Origin: Bacteroidota bacterium
GTDB lineage: Bacteria; Bacteroidota; Bacteroidia; Chitinophagales; Chitinophagaceae
DNA: 64,000 bases
Reading direction: 5' to 3'
Assembly: GCA_023437225.1 (NCBI GenBank)
Contig: JAEZGS010000016.1
Span: 221,330-285,329, forward strand
The notes under the pieces are model-generated. The model was not told where the DNA came from, ran no database searches, and saw nothing but the letters and a program-made list of their open reading frames with translations. A program made the translations under genes and the position numbers. Of this stretch, positions 16,335 to 26,338 are shown piece after piece. Numbering within the stretch: position 1 is the stretch's first letter; the number at the start of each line of letters is the position of its first letter.

Positions 16335-17522
16335 ATGAGGCTACTATTCAATTCACCGGCTCTGTTGGTTACAGCGCTTGTTGCTTTTACAATTTCCTGC
16401 AACAACCAGAGTTCAAACGACAAACAAACGAGTGGTGATTCAACATCCAATACCAATTCAACTTCAAACATCATGGGACCTGATAAATCACGCTTCAACA
16501 AACTTTCCAACGGAGACAGTGTTGCTTTATTCACACTCAAGAACGGAAACATAACCGTCTCTTTTACAAATTATGGAGGAAAGATCTTAAGCATATTAAC
16601 TCCCTCAAAAGATGGCAATCTCGTTGATGTTGCATTAGGATACCCGGATATAGCAGGGTATGAAAGCGATGCCGATCCATATATTGGAACGCTTGTGGGC
16701 CGATATGCAAATCGAATTGCGAAAGGCAGATTCAAACTGAACGGCAAAAGTTATCAGCTTGCCATCAACAATGGACAAAACAGTCTCCACGGAGGACCAA
16801 CGGGTTTTCATAAACGTGTGTGGGATGCAAAGCAGTTGAATGATACTACGCTTGAACTTAAATATGTTTCGAAAGACGGCGAAGAGGGTTATCCCGGGAC
16901 ATTAGGTTCAAAGGTGACTTATACTCTCACTTCTGATAACGCGATACGAATCGATTATGAAGCAACCACCGATGCGGCGACGATCATTAATCTTACCAAC
17001 CACTGCTATTTCAATCTTAGTGGCGAAGGTGCAGCAACGATCAATGATCATATTCTCAGCATTAACGCTGATAATATAACACCTGTGGATACTACGTTGA
17101 TTCCAACCGGAAAGCTGATGCCTGTAGAAGGTACTCCATTTGACTTCCGCAATCCAACAGCTATTGGTTCACGCATTGAAGCGCAGCATGATCAGTTGAT
17201 CGCAGGACAGGGTTATGATCACAACTTTGTATTGAACACAAAGGGCGATCTTTCGAAACCTGCTGCCACCGCGCATTCTGCAGTAACTGGCATTTACCTC
17301 GAAATGTTTACTACCGAACCGGGAGTTCAGTTTTATGGCGGCAATTTTCTTGATGGCAGTCTCACTGGCAAATCAGGTAAAGCGTACCAGCGACGCAGTG
17401 GTTTTTGCCTGGAAGCACAGCATTTTCCAGATTCGCCCAATCAACCGTCATTTCCAACTGTTGTGTTAGAGCCTGGAAAAACTTATAAGCAAACGACGAT
17501 ATATAAATTTTCTACGAAATAG
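16335..17522 (+). CDS. galM: Aldose 1-epimerase (mutarotase), lipoprotein
   Basis: 395 residues. A lipoprotein signal ends at FTISC (C22), followed by a Ser/Asn/Thr-rich linker and the GalM beta-sandwich (about 60-392). Family residues visible are R in VGRYANRIAKG, NNGQNSLHGGPTGFH, LTNHCYFNLSG with its histidine general acid, QGYDHNFVL and the catalytic glutamate region LEAQHFPDSPNQPSFP. It interconverts alpha and beta sugar anomers, here probably in the periplasm, preparing released sugars for import. It runs directly into the arabinofuranosidase gene, with 10 bases between, so they form one transcription unit divergent from araR. Confidence 0.93.
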   Translation: MRLLFNSPALLVTALVAFTISCNNQSSNDKQTSGDSTSNTNSTSNIMGPDKSRFNKLSNGDSVALFTLKNGNITVSFTNYGGKILSILTPSKDGNLVDVALGYPDIAGYESDADPYIGTLVGRYANRIAKGRFKLNGKSYQLAINNGQNSLHGGPTGFHKRVWDAKQLNDTTLELKYVSKDGEEGYPGTLGSKVTYTLTSDNAIRIDYEATTDAATIINLTNHCYFNLSGEGAATINDHILSINADNITPVDTTLIPTGKLMPVEGTPFDFRNPTAIGSRIEAQHDQLIAGQGYDHNFVLNTKGDLSKPAATAHSAVTGIYLEMFTTEPGVQFYGGNFLDGSLTGKSGKAYQRRSGFCLEAQHFPDSPNQPSFPTVVLEPGKTYKQTTIYKFSTK

Positions 17523-17532
17523 TTTGGCTACA

Positions 17533-19080
17533 ATGAGAAATGCAACGAAGTTTTTGGCGGTGCTGCTTTTAACAGCAGCACCTTTTTTATGTGCCGATGC
17601 GCAAACAACCGTTCAATTAAGCGCTCCTTCTGACATTACCGTAAGCAGGCATATTTACGGCCATTTTGCTGAGCACCTGGGTCGCTGTATTTACGACGGC
17701 TTTTACGTGGGAGAGGATAACAAAGCTATTGCAAATACAGCAGGCATCCGCAATGACGTGGTATCTGCGCTTAAGACACTTAAAGTGCCTGTATTGCGAT
17801 GGCCCGGTGGATGCTTTGCCGATACCTATCACTGGATGGACGGTATCGGGCCAAAAGAAAAGCGACCAACAATTGTAAATACCTGGTGGGGTGGTGTTAC
17901 GGAAAACAACTCGTTTGGCACGCATGATTTTCTCAATATGTGTAAGCTCATCGGCACCGAACCTTATCTTGCTGCAAATGTCGGAAGCGGTACTGTGCAG
18001 GAGTTGCAACAGTGGGTGCAATATGTCAATTTCGATGGCGAAAGTCCCATGTCAAAACTTCGCCAGGCAAACGGGGAAACCAAACCATGGAAGGTGCAGT
18101 TCTGGGGAGTAGGCAACGAAGCCTGGGGATGTGGCGGAAACATGACTGCAGACTATTATGCCGACATTTACAGGCAGTACGCAACATTCATGACAGGCGG
18201 TTCAAATACCGCTTCATTGTATCGCATTGCTTCAGGTGCAAATTCTTCTGACTACAACTGGACCGAAGTATTGATGAAAAAAGTTCCGCAACATCTTATA
18301 GAAGGTGTTGCTCTTCATCACTATACTGTCATCGACTGGAATAAAAAAGGCCCTGCAAGGGGATTCAGTGATGAACAATACTTCAATACAATGCGTTCAA
18401 TGTGGAAGATGGAAGAACTTGTTAAGAAGCATTCTGCCATCATGGATAAGTATGATCCTGCAAAAAAGATCGCGCTTGTTGTTGACGAGTGGGGTGGATG
18501 GTATGATGTAGAGCCAGGTACGAATCCCGGCTTTCTATACCAGCAAAACACGATGCGCGATGCAATGATCGCAGGGGTTACGCTGAACATTTTCAACAAT
18601 CATGCGGAGCGTGTGCGAATGGCCAATCTTGCGCAGGCCATCAATGTATTGCAGGCAGTTATCCTCACGGAAAAAGATAAGATGATCCTTACTCCAACTT
18701 ACCATGTAATGGAGATGTATAACGTGCACCAGGATGCCAAACTTATTCCTTTGAAATATGCTCCAACACCTTTTGTGTATGGCAAAGATACCTTGCAGGC
18801 CATCTCAGTTTCAGCCTCGAAAGATTCTTTGGGCCGGGTGCATATTTCGCTGGTAAATATTGATACAAAAAAGCCACATCAATTGGTGATAGATGCGGCA
18901 CAATTGAACTTTAGCTCGATCACTGGAAGGATATTATCATCCGCTTCAATCCAGGATTATAACAGTTTTACCGAACCGTCTAAAATTCGTCCGGCTGCCT
19001 TCAATAGGGCGAGGCAAAACAATAAACGAATCACACTGGAAATACCACCGGCTTCGGTGATTGTATTGCAACTGAAATGA
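17533..19080 (+). CDS. Alpha-L-arabinofuranosidase, glycoside hydrolase family 51
   Basis: 515 residues with a cleavable signal peptide (FLAVLLLTAAPFLCADAQ). The GH51 core shows HIYGHFAEHLGRCIYDG, VLRWPGGCFADTYHW, the acid/base glutamate E196 in GVGNEAWG and the nucleophile E319 in VVDEWGGWY, with a C-terminal beta domain. It removes arabinofuranose from arabinan or arabinoxylan side chains. The signal peptide places it in the periplasm or outside, upstream of the symporter and araBDA pathway on the opposite strand. ATG 17533 was chosen over TTG 17524. The gene stops two bases before the stop codon of the convergent kinase gene. Confidence 0.95.
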   Translation: MRNATKFLAVLLLTAAPFLCADAQTTVQLSAPSDITVSRHIYGHFAEHLGRCIYDGFYVGEDNKAIANTAGIRNDVVSALKTLKVPVLRWPGGCFADTYHWMDGIGPKEKRPTIVNTWWGGVTENNSFGTHDFLNMCKLIGTEPYLAANVGSGTVQELQQWVQYVNFDGESPMSKLRQANGETKPWKVQFWGVGNEAWGCGGNMTADYYADIYRQYATFMTGGSNTASLYRIASGANSSDYNWTEVLMKKVPQHLIEGVALHHYTVIDWNKKGPARGFSDEQYFNTMRSMWKMEELVKKHSAIMDKYDPAKKIALVVDEWGGWYDVEPGTNPGFLYQQNTMRDAMIAGVTLNIFNNHAERVRMANLAQAINVLQAVILTEKDKMILTPTYHVMEMYNVHQDAKLIPLKYAPTPFVYGKDTLQAISVSASKDSLGRVHISLVNIDTKKPHQLVIDAAQLNFSSITGRILSSASIQDYNSFTEPSKIRPAAFNRARQNNKRITLEIPPASVIVLQLK

Positions 19081-19082
19081 GG

Positions 19083-20309
19083 TCAGTTTTTGAGTGGAAG
19101 GGAAATGATGAAAGTGGCACCTTCATTTTCGCGACTTAATGCAGTAATGTAGCCGCGATGCTCTTCCACGATCTTTTTGCAAAGAGCAAGTCCAATTCCT
19201 GTTCCTTCAAATTCGCTGTGCTTGTGTAATCGCTTGAACATTCCAAATATCTGTTCAGCATATTGCTGATCAAATCCAATTCCGTTGTCTTCGATAAAGA
19301 TCCGGCAATACTGACTGTCATTTGCGATCGCATAATCAGACTGATTTTCTGAACGGATCTTAATGGCCGGCGGGATGTCTTTCTTAGAGTATTTAAGTGA
19401 ATTATTGATCAGGTTGTAAAACAATGGTCTTATCAATCCGGGATTCACGGATAGCACTGGCAGTGATTCAACCGTGATGGTAGCCGACTTGCTGGTCATT
19501 TCATCGTTAAGTTCCGTGATCACTTCATTGACCAGATAATTAAGGTCAGTTTCAACAAATGGCTCTTTATCGATGCTGATCTTGGAAAAGGTGAGTATGT
19601 CCTTGATAAGGTTTTCCATTCGTTGCCCCGAGTGCTGGATTTTATTAATAAACATAACAGCTTCCTCATCAAGATGATCCCGGTATTTATTATACAACCT
19701 GTCACCAAACATCCGGATCTTTCTAAGCGGCTCTTGCAGATCGTGCGAAGCCATGAATGCAAAACGATCAAGTTCCTTATTTGCGGCCTCTAACTGTGTA
19801 ATGTTTTCAAGCAGCTGCCTGTTCAGTTCTGTTACGCGTTCCTCTGAAATTTTGCGTTCGGCAATTTCGTTTTCCAGGCTTTTATTGATCGCGATAAGTC
19901 TCTGTTCCTGGGCTGTGAGTTTTTGTGTTTTCCGATACAGATCAACAAAAACGGAAACCTTTGCTCTTAGCAATTCCGAATTAACGGGCTTGTAGATATA
20001 ATCAACCGCTCCACTGCGATAACCTTTAAATATGTTCTCTTCACCGTACTGATTTGCGGTTATGAAGATGATTGGAATGTGCTTCAGCTTTTCACGTTCG
20101 TAAATAAGAGAAGCTGTCTCAAACCCATTCAGGTTAGGCATCTTCACATCCATCAATATTAACGCGAAATCAAACTCGGTAAGCAGGATCTTAAGCGCCT
20201 GCCTACCAGAGTTAGCTTTAACCACTTTGTATCCATCCGGTTCAAGGATGGATTCTATGGACATTAAATTATCTTCCCGATCATCGACTAGTAAGATCTT
20301 TGGCTGCAT
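19083..20309 (-). CDS. Receiver-histidine kinase (REC-HisKA-HATPase)
   Basis: 408 residues, cytoplasmic. A receiver domain (5-125, phospho-acceptor D54, conserved K108 in YKP) precedes a coiled coil (130-180). Next come a HisKA helix FMASHDLQEPLRK with H189 and an HATPase domain with NLINNSLKYS, EDNGIGFD and EGTGIGLALC. There is no output domain, so it relays phosphate from its receiver or controls it. It begins 12 bases after the poly-HAMP kinase stop, so both are in one operon. A paralogue with the same layout and the same H189 position is encoded at 44088-45344. Confidence 0.9.
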   Translation of the reverse strand: MQPKILLVDDREDNLMSIESILEPDGYKVVKANSGRQALKILLTEFDFALILMDVKMPNLNGFETASLIYEREKLKHIPIIFITANQYGEENIFKGYRSGAVDYIYKPVNSELLRAKVSVFVDLYRKTQKLTAQEQRLIAINKSLENEIAERKISEERVTELNRQLLENITQLEAANKELDRFAFMASHDLQEPLRKIRMFGDRLYNKYRDHLDEEAVMFINKIQHSGQRMENLIKDILTFSKISIDKEPFVETDLNYLVNEVITELNDEMTSKSATITVESLPVLSVNPGLIRPLFYNLINNSLKYSKKDIPPAIKIRSENQSDYAIANDSQYCRIFIEDNGIGFDQQYAEQIFGMFKRLHKHSEFEGTGIGLALCKKIVEEHRGYITALSRENEGATFIISLPLKN

Positions 20310-20321
20310 GCTCTGGGTTAA

Positions 20322-23300
20322 TTATTTATAAAACCAAACGCGCATCAGTGACAACAACTGATCGATCTTCAACGGTTTTGTGATATAATCCGAGGCACCG
20401 GCCTCCAGGCATTTCTGCCTGTCGCCTTTCATTGCTTTGGCTGTTACTGCAATAATAGGAAGTAAATTGTTTTTATGTTCTCTTCTTATTTTTTGTGTGG
20501 TTTCATAACCATCCATCTCCGGCATCATAATGTCCATCAATACCATATCGATATTAGTGTTATCATTAAGGATGGAAATCGCCTCCATACCGCTTTCAGC
20601 CGTGATCACGTTGATATTGTATCTCTCAAATACGGTTGTAAGGGCAAAAAGATTTCTCACATCATCATCTACCACAAGAATATTTTTTCCGGTGAGAATG
20701 TCTTCCTTTTTTCTAATGCCTTCAATAATTCTTCTTTGTTCCTGCGCAAGCTCTTTGTGATTGATATGCAACTGTAACACCGTTTCTTCGAGCAGGCGTT
20801 CAAGCGAGTTGACACCTTTTAATACCAGAGTATTCGAAACGGTTTGCAGGTGATTCAGCTCTGTTTTATTGAATTCCTTTGCTGAATACACGATCACCGG
20901 AGTCATCTTCTTTTTATATTCCGCGATCTTGTAAACAAGATCTTTGCCGGGCATATCGGGCACCATATAATCCAGTGTGATGCAGTCGTACTCATTCTGC
21001 ATCAGCAATTGAATAGCTTCTGCCGCTGTGGAAGCAACAGTTGTAATAATACTGTCACTGTTCAGAACTTTCGCTATCTGTGAAGACTCCGCCTCAACAT
21101 CTTCAATGATAAGCACCTGCTTCTTTTCCTTCTTACTGAAGTTTATGATATCATCGAAAAGTTCATTGAGCGAATCATTTTCGAGAGGTTTCTGGTAAAA
21201 ACTTCTGGCGCCCCGTTTCATCGCCAGTGCACGGTTTTCCTCTCCGGAGATCAGATGGATCGGTGTGTGTCTGTAGTTAAGATCATTTCTCAAAAGATCC
21301 AGAACCCGCCACCCACTTGTGTCCGGGAGTTTGACATCAAGTGTGATGGCAATAGGATTGAAACGATTGATGTAATCAAATATCTCGATGTAATTGGTGG
21401 CGATCACTGCTTTAAGACCTTCCTTATGGGCCTTTTCGAGCATGATGCGTCCAAAGCGAAGATCATCTTCAACAATCAATACCACATGATCATTTGGTTG
21501 GATATTGTTTCGGTCATCACCGGCTTCATTGAATATTTCGTTCACAATATTCTTGTGATTATCGAGGTCCGATTCACTTAAATGAATGGACTCGAGAATT
21601 GTATTGATCCCTTCTTTCGTGGTATCAATATGAAGCTGCGATAATTCACTTCTTCCATCTTTGAATTCGCGCGTTACAGTACCTGCATTTTCAACAGGCA
21701 GGTATAAGATGAACGTGCTGCCAATACCCGGCTCACTCTGTAGTTCTATGGTACCGCCAAGCAATTCAGCTAAACCGCGACTAATTGAAAGACCTAGTCC
21801 GGTTCCCCCATATTTTCGGCTGGTAGAACCTTCCGCCTGCTGGAAGGCTTCAAAGATGATGTTTTGTTTATCAAGCGGAATGCCGATACCGGTATCAGTG
21901 ATAGCAAACCCAACGACCTGTGAAGCATTGTCCAGGCTTTGGCTCCCGGGTTTCCATTCACCATTGGCGCGGAATATTTTCAATCTTACTTCGCCTTTTT
22001 CTGTGAACTTAAATGAGTTCGATAACAGATTTTTGAGGATCTGGTTGAGGCGCTGCAGATCCGTCTCCATCGCTTCCGGAAGATTGGTATCTGTACTTAT
22101 ATTAAAGCGCAGGTGTCTTGCTTCAGAAATAGGTTTGAATGTTGTTTCAACGAAGGCAGTGATCTCCGAAAACCGAACGGGGGAGAAGGTAGCCGAGATA
22201 AATCCCGATTCTATCTTTGATAAGTCAAGTATGTCATTGATCAATTGAATAAGGTCATCGCCACACGAGTGAATCGTCTTTGCATATCGTATCTGCTTCT
22301 CCGTTAAATTGCCCTCTGCATTTTCATACAATTGCTGTGCAAGAATTAGAAGGCTGTTGAGTGGTGTCCGCAGTTCATGCGACATATTCGCAAGGAACTC
22401 CGATTTGTATTTTGATGTCAGTGTTAATTGTTCCGCCTTTTCTTCCAACGATCTACGTGCTTCTTCAACCTCTTTGTTCTTTGCTTCCACTTCATTCTTC
22501 TGCTTAACGAGCAACAAGGCTTTGTCCTGCAATTCATCGTTCGTCCGTCGTAATTCTTCCTGCTGAACTTTCAATTCTCCCGCCAGTGATTGTGATTGTT
22601 TCAGAAGCTCTTCGGTACGCATGTTCGTTTCGATCGTATTCAATACAATACCGATACTTTCCGTTAACTGGCTTAAGAAGTCAAGATGTGTTTCGCTGAA
22701 ATTATCCAGGGATGCAAGTTCAATAACGGCTTTCACGTGGTTCTCAAACAACACCGGCAGGATGATAAGATTTGACGGTTTAGCACGTCCCAATCCGGAG
22801 TTTATCTTAATATAATTGTTTGGCACATTTGTAAGCATGATGCGTTCTTTTTCGAAAGCAACCTGCCCAACCAGTCCCTCTCCAATTGCAAATTCTTTTG
22901 GAATGTTGTTATCGCCCTTGTACGCATATGCATTAACAAGGCGAAGCTTGATATTGTTTGTTTCTTCTTCCTGTTTGAGGATATAGAATGCGCCGTAGTG
23001 AGCAGATACCACCTGCGCAAGTTCGGAGAGTATACGCTGTGTTACTGTGTTGAGGTCTTTCTGACCCTGTAACATCTGTGTAAACTTCGCGAGGTTTGAT
23101 TTCAACCAGTCCTGTTCCTGGTTAAGCAACGTAGTTTCTTTCAGGTTTGCGATCATCTGGTTGATCGTATCTTTCAACGCTTCCACTTCACCTTTTGCTT
23201 CAACGCGAATTGTACGGGTAAGATCACCTTTTGTTACCGCCGATGCCACTTCAGAAATGGATCGCACCTGTGTTGTGAGATTTTGTGCAAGCTGGTTTAC

Positions 23301-26192
23301 GTTCTCAGTAAGGTTCTTCCAGATACCTGACGCCCCAGGTACACTTGCCTGTCCTCCAAGTTTTCCTTCAACACCCACCTCGCGCGCTACCGTAGTTACC
23401 TGGTCCGCAAACAATGCAAGCGTATCAATCATCTCATTGATCGTGTCTGTCAGTTGTGCTACTTCACCTTTTGCGTTGATCGATAGTTTTTGTCGCAGGT
23501 TACCGGTTGCTACGGCCGTCACCACTTTTGCGATTCCCCGCACCTGGCCGGTAAGATTCGATGCCATCATGTTTACAGAGTCGGTAAGATCCTTCCAGGT
23601 ACCACCAACGCCGCGTACTTCAGCCTGTCCTCCCAACTTTCCATCGGTACCTACTTCACGTGCAACACGTGTCACTTCGTATGCAAAGGAGTTTAGCTGT
23701 TCCACCATCGTATTGATGGTATTTTTCAAATCAAGGATCTCTCCTTTAACATCAATGGCCACAGTTTTAGAAAGGTCACCGCTCGCCACCGCTTTTGTTA
23801 CCTCCGCGATGTTTCGCACCTGTGCCGTTAAGTTACCGGTCATATGATTCACCGAATCGGTCAGATCTTTCCAGGTTCCTGCAACACCCGGTACAAACGC
23901 ATATCCACCAAGCTTTCCATCGGTACCTACCTCGCGTGCCACACGGGTTACTTCGGAGGCAAAGGCACGAAGCTGGTCCACCATCGTGTTCAACGTTTCT
24001 TTCAATTGAAGGATCTCGCCGCGCACATCCACCGTGATCTTTTTCGACATGTCTCCATTTGCAACCGCGATGGCCACTTCAGCGATGTTCCTTACCTGAG
24101 CAGTAAGATTGCCGGCCATCTGGTTTACCGAATCGGTAAGGTCTTTCCATGTTCCTGCAACTCCTGGTACATTTGCCTGCCCTCCCAGTTTTCCTTCCGT
24201 ACCAACTTCTCGCGCAACGCGCGTTACTTCCGATGCAAATCCGCGAAGCTGGTCCACCATCGTGTTAATAGTATTCTTTAATTCAAGGATCTCACCTCGC
24301 ACATCCACCGTGATCTTGCGTGACAGGTCGCCGTTAGCTACCGCAGTAGTTACCTCCGCGATATTACGTACCTGTGATGTCAGGTTAGATGCCATGATGT
24401 TTACTGAATCTGTCAGGTCTTTCCATGTTCCTGCAACACCCGGCACATAGGCCTGTCCTCCGAGTTTACCTTCAGAGCCCACTTCCCGCGCCACACGTGT
24501 TACTTCGGAACCGAACGAGTTCAACTGATCCACCATCGTATTGATGGTATTTTTTAATTCAAGGATCTCACCTTTTACATCCACTGTGATCTTGCGCGAT
24601 AGGTCACCATTTGCCACAGCGGTAGTAACTTCAGCGATATTTCGAACCTGGCCCGTAAGGTTTGATGCCATGATGTTCACAGAGTCTGTCAAATCTTTCC
24701 ATGTTCCTCCAACACCCGGTACATCAGCCTGTCCGCCGAGTTTTCCTTCGGATCCAACTTCGCGCGCAACGCGCGTTACTTCGGAACCGAATGAATTCAA
24801 CTGGTCCACCATCGTATTGATGGTATTTTTTAATTCGAGGATCTCACCTTTCACGTCTACCGTGATCTTGCGCGACAAGTCGCCTTTCGCTACCGCAGTC
24901 GTTACCTCCGCGATGTTACGCACCTGGCCGGTAAGGTTGGAAGCCATACCATTCACTGAATCGGTAAGATCCTTCCACGTACCCGCAACTCCCTTTACCT
25001 GTGCCTGTCCGCCAAGTTTTCCTTCTGTTCCCACTTCCAGCGCCACACGCGTTACTTCAGAAGAGAACGAGTTGAGCTGATCCACCATCGTGTTGATGGT
25101 ATTTTTTAATTCAAGTATTTCGCCTTTTACGTCCACGGTGATCTTACGGGAAAGGTCGCCTTTTGCCACGGCTGTCGTTACTTCGGCAATATTTCGAACC
25201 TGTGCAGTAAGATTACTACCCATCTGGTTCACTGAATCCGTTAGGTTCTTCCAGGTACCGGCAACACCTTTTACTTCGGCCTGTCCCCCCAACTTTCCTT
25301 CTGTACCTACTTCAAGCGCCACGCGTGTTACTTCGGAGGAGAATGAATTCAACTGATCCACCATCGTATTGATGGTATTCTTCAGCTCCAATATTTCACC
25401 CTTTACATCAACTGTAATTTTTTTAGATAGATCACCTTTCGCTACGGCGGTGGTCACTTCCGCAATGTTTCGTACCTGTGCAGTCAGATTCGAAGCCATA
25501 CCATTCACCGAATCTGTAAGGTCTTTCCAAACACCTGCGACACCTTTTACTTTTGCCTGTCCACCGAGTTTTCCTTCAGATCCTACTTCACGGGCAACGC
25601 GCGTTACCTCCATGGAGAAGAGATTGAGCTGCTCCACCATGTCGTTCACTTCATGTGCGATGCGAGCAAATTCTCCCTGCAACTGGTGGTTGCCGATGTG
25701 CAAAGGCATTTCCTGCGACAGATTTCCTTTTGCCACAGAACTGATCACATGAGCAATTTCGATGGTAGGATGAACCAGATCGGAAATAAGTTCATTGATA
25801 GATTCGATGCTGGTATTCCAGGAGCCTTTTGCATCGGCGATACCTATACGTTGTGTAAGCTTCCCTTGTTTTCCTATGGTATTGCTTGCCCTAGTAAACT
25901 CTTCAGTCATCTTCTCATTGAGCGATATGATCTCATTTATTGTATCACATATCTTTCCGGAAAGCCCCACCTGATCGAATGGCATGCGCACATTGAAGTT
26001 TCCGTTTTTCACTTCAGTAAGAACACGCAAAAGTTCTTTCTGATCAAGCACAGCATTGCTGTCAGTCTGGGGAATTATGGAATAAGACGGTTCACTTTCC
26101 AATATCAGTTCTGCCCGTTTTGAGGAAGAATTTTTTAACACCTGTTCGTTTCCGTTAGGTTTAGCGGACTTGCTCGTTTTTTTAGTAGCCAT
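20322..26192 (-). CDS. Poly-HAMP hybrid histidine kinase with three receivers
   Basis: A 1956-residue soluble kinase. Residues 50-205 hold diverged HAMP-like units and 206-1033 hold nine tandem 92-residue repeats, each containing a canonical HAMP helix pair (AEVTTAVAKGDLSRKI...) and a second related half. A GAF domain (about 1040-1185), a coiled coil, HisKA with H1272 in NMSHELRTPLN, and HATPase (about 1375-1500) follow. Three receivers come last: REC1 with D1619, REC2 with D1741 and REC3 with D1887. REC2 has KG in place of the usual KP. There is no membrane segment. The architecture resembles fungal group III (Nik1-type) osmosensing kinases and bacterial poly-HAMP kinases. The signal is unknown. 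Confidence 0.92.
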   Translation of the reverse strand: MATKKTSKSAKPNGNEQVLKNSSSKRAELILESEPSYSIIPQTDSNAVLDQKELLRVLTEVKNGNFNVRMPFDQVGLSGKICDTINEIISLNEKMTEEFTRASNTIGKQGKLTQRIGIADAKGSWNTSIESINELISDLVHPTIEIAHVISSVAKGNLSQEMPLHIGNHQLQGEFARIAHEVNDMVEQLNLFSMEVTRVAREVGSEGKLGGQAKVKGVAGVWKDLTDSVNGMASNLTAQVRNIAEVTTAVAKGDLSKKITVDVKGEILELKNTINTMVDQLNSFSSEVTRVALEVGTEGKLGGQAEVKGVAGTWKNLTDSVNQMGSNLTAQVRNIAEVTTAVAKGDLSRKITVDVKGEILELKNTINTMVDQLNSFSSEVTRVALEVGTEGKLGGQAQVKGVAGTWKDLTDSVNGMASNLTGQVRNIAEVTTAVAKGDLSRKITVDVKGEILELKNTINTMVDQLNSFGSEVTRVAREVGSEGKLGGQADVPGVGGTWKDLTDSVNIMASNLTGQVRNIAEVTTAVANGDLSRKITVDVKGEILELKNTINTMVDQLNSFGSEVTRVAREVGSEGKLGGQAYVPGVAGTWKDLTDSVNIMASNLTSQVRNIAEVTTAVANGDLSRKITVDVRGEILELKNTINTMVDQLRGFASEVTRVAREVGTEGKLGGQANVPGVAGTWKDLTDSVNQMAGNLTAQVRNIAEVAIAVANGDMSKKITVDVRGEILQLKETLNTMVDQLRAFASEVTRVAREVGTDGKLGGYAFVPGVAGTWKDLTDSVNHMTGNLTAQVRNIAEVTKAVASGDLSKTVAIDVKGEILDLKNTINTMVEQLNSFAYEVTRVAREVGTDGKLGGQAEVRGVGGTWKDLTDSVNMMASNLTGQVRGIAKVVTAVATGNLRQKLSINAKGEVAQLTDTINEMIDTLALFADQVTTVAREVGVEGKLGGQASVPGASGIWKNLTENVNQLAQNLTTQVRSISEVASAVTKGDLTRTIRVEAKGEVEALKDTINQMIANLKETTLLNQEQDWLKSNLAKFTQMLQGQKDLNTVTQRILSELAQVVSAHYGAFYILKQEEETNNIKLRLVNAYAYKGDNNIPKEFAIGEGLVGQVAFEKERIMLTNVPNNYIKINSGLGRAKPSNLIILPVLFENHVKAVIELASLDNFSETHLDFLSQLTESIGIVLNTIETNMRTEELLKQSQSLAGELKVQQEELRRTNDELQDKALLLVKQKNEVEAKNKEVEEARRSLEEKAEQLTLTSKYKSEFLANMSHELRTPLNSLLILAQQLYENAEGNLTEKQIRYAKTIHSCGDDLIQLINDILDLSKIESGFISATFSPVRFSEITAFVETTFKPISEARHLRFNISTDTNLPEAMETDLQRLNQILKNLLSNSFKFTEKGEVRLKIFRANGEWKPGSQSLDNASQVVGFAITDTGIGIPLDKQNIIFEAFQQAEGSTSRKYGGTGLGLSISRGLAELLGGTIELQSEPGIGSTFILYLPVENAGTVTREFKDGRSELSQLHIDTTKEGINTILESIHLSESDLDNHKNIVNEIFNEAGDDRNNIQPNDHVVLIVEDDLRFGRIMLEKAHKEGLKAVIATNYIEIFDYINRFNPIAITLDVKLPDTSGWRVLDLLRNDLNYRHTPIHLISGEENRALAMKRGARSFYQKPLENDSLNELFDDIINFSKKEKKQVLIIEDVEAESSQIAKVLNSDSIITTVASTAAEAIQLLMQNEYDCITLDYMVPDMPGKDLVYKIAEYKKKMTPVIVYSAKEFNKTELNHLQTVSNTLVLKGVNSLERLLEETVLQLHINHKELAQEQRRIIEGIRKKEDILTGKNILVVDDDVRNLFALTTVFERYNINVITAESGMEAISILNDNTNIDMVLMDIMMPEMDGYETTQKIRREHKNNLLPIIAVTAKAMKGDRQKCLEAGASDYITKPLKIDQLLSLMRVWFYK
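23094..25577 (-). repeat. Nine in-frame 276-base tandem repeats encoding HAMP units
   Basis: Each unit encodes 92 residues beginning EGKLGGQA or DGKLGGQA and containing GTWKDLTDSVN and AEVTTAVA. Repeats 1-5 are nearly identical in protein sequence and repeats 6-9 diverge progressively. This gradient is the mark of recent unequal exchange in the first half of the array. Confidence 0.9.
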
Positions 26193-26338
26193 GGAGTTGA
26201 GATTGATGGTATGGAAAATTAATATACGAAACTGGAGTATGAACAGAAGGGGTGCATATTATTTTATTATACTTGTATCACCATCCTACCTATTGTAATT
26301 CGTTTCCTGCCCAACATTGTTTAGCCAAAACTTTTATT

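Noticed and set aside
23094..25577. Regular repeats that could suggest a CRISPR array or satellite
   Set aside because: Unit is 276 bases, in frame, and encodes HAMP domains; there are no spacers.
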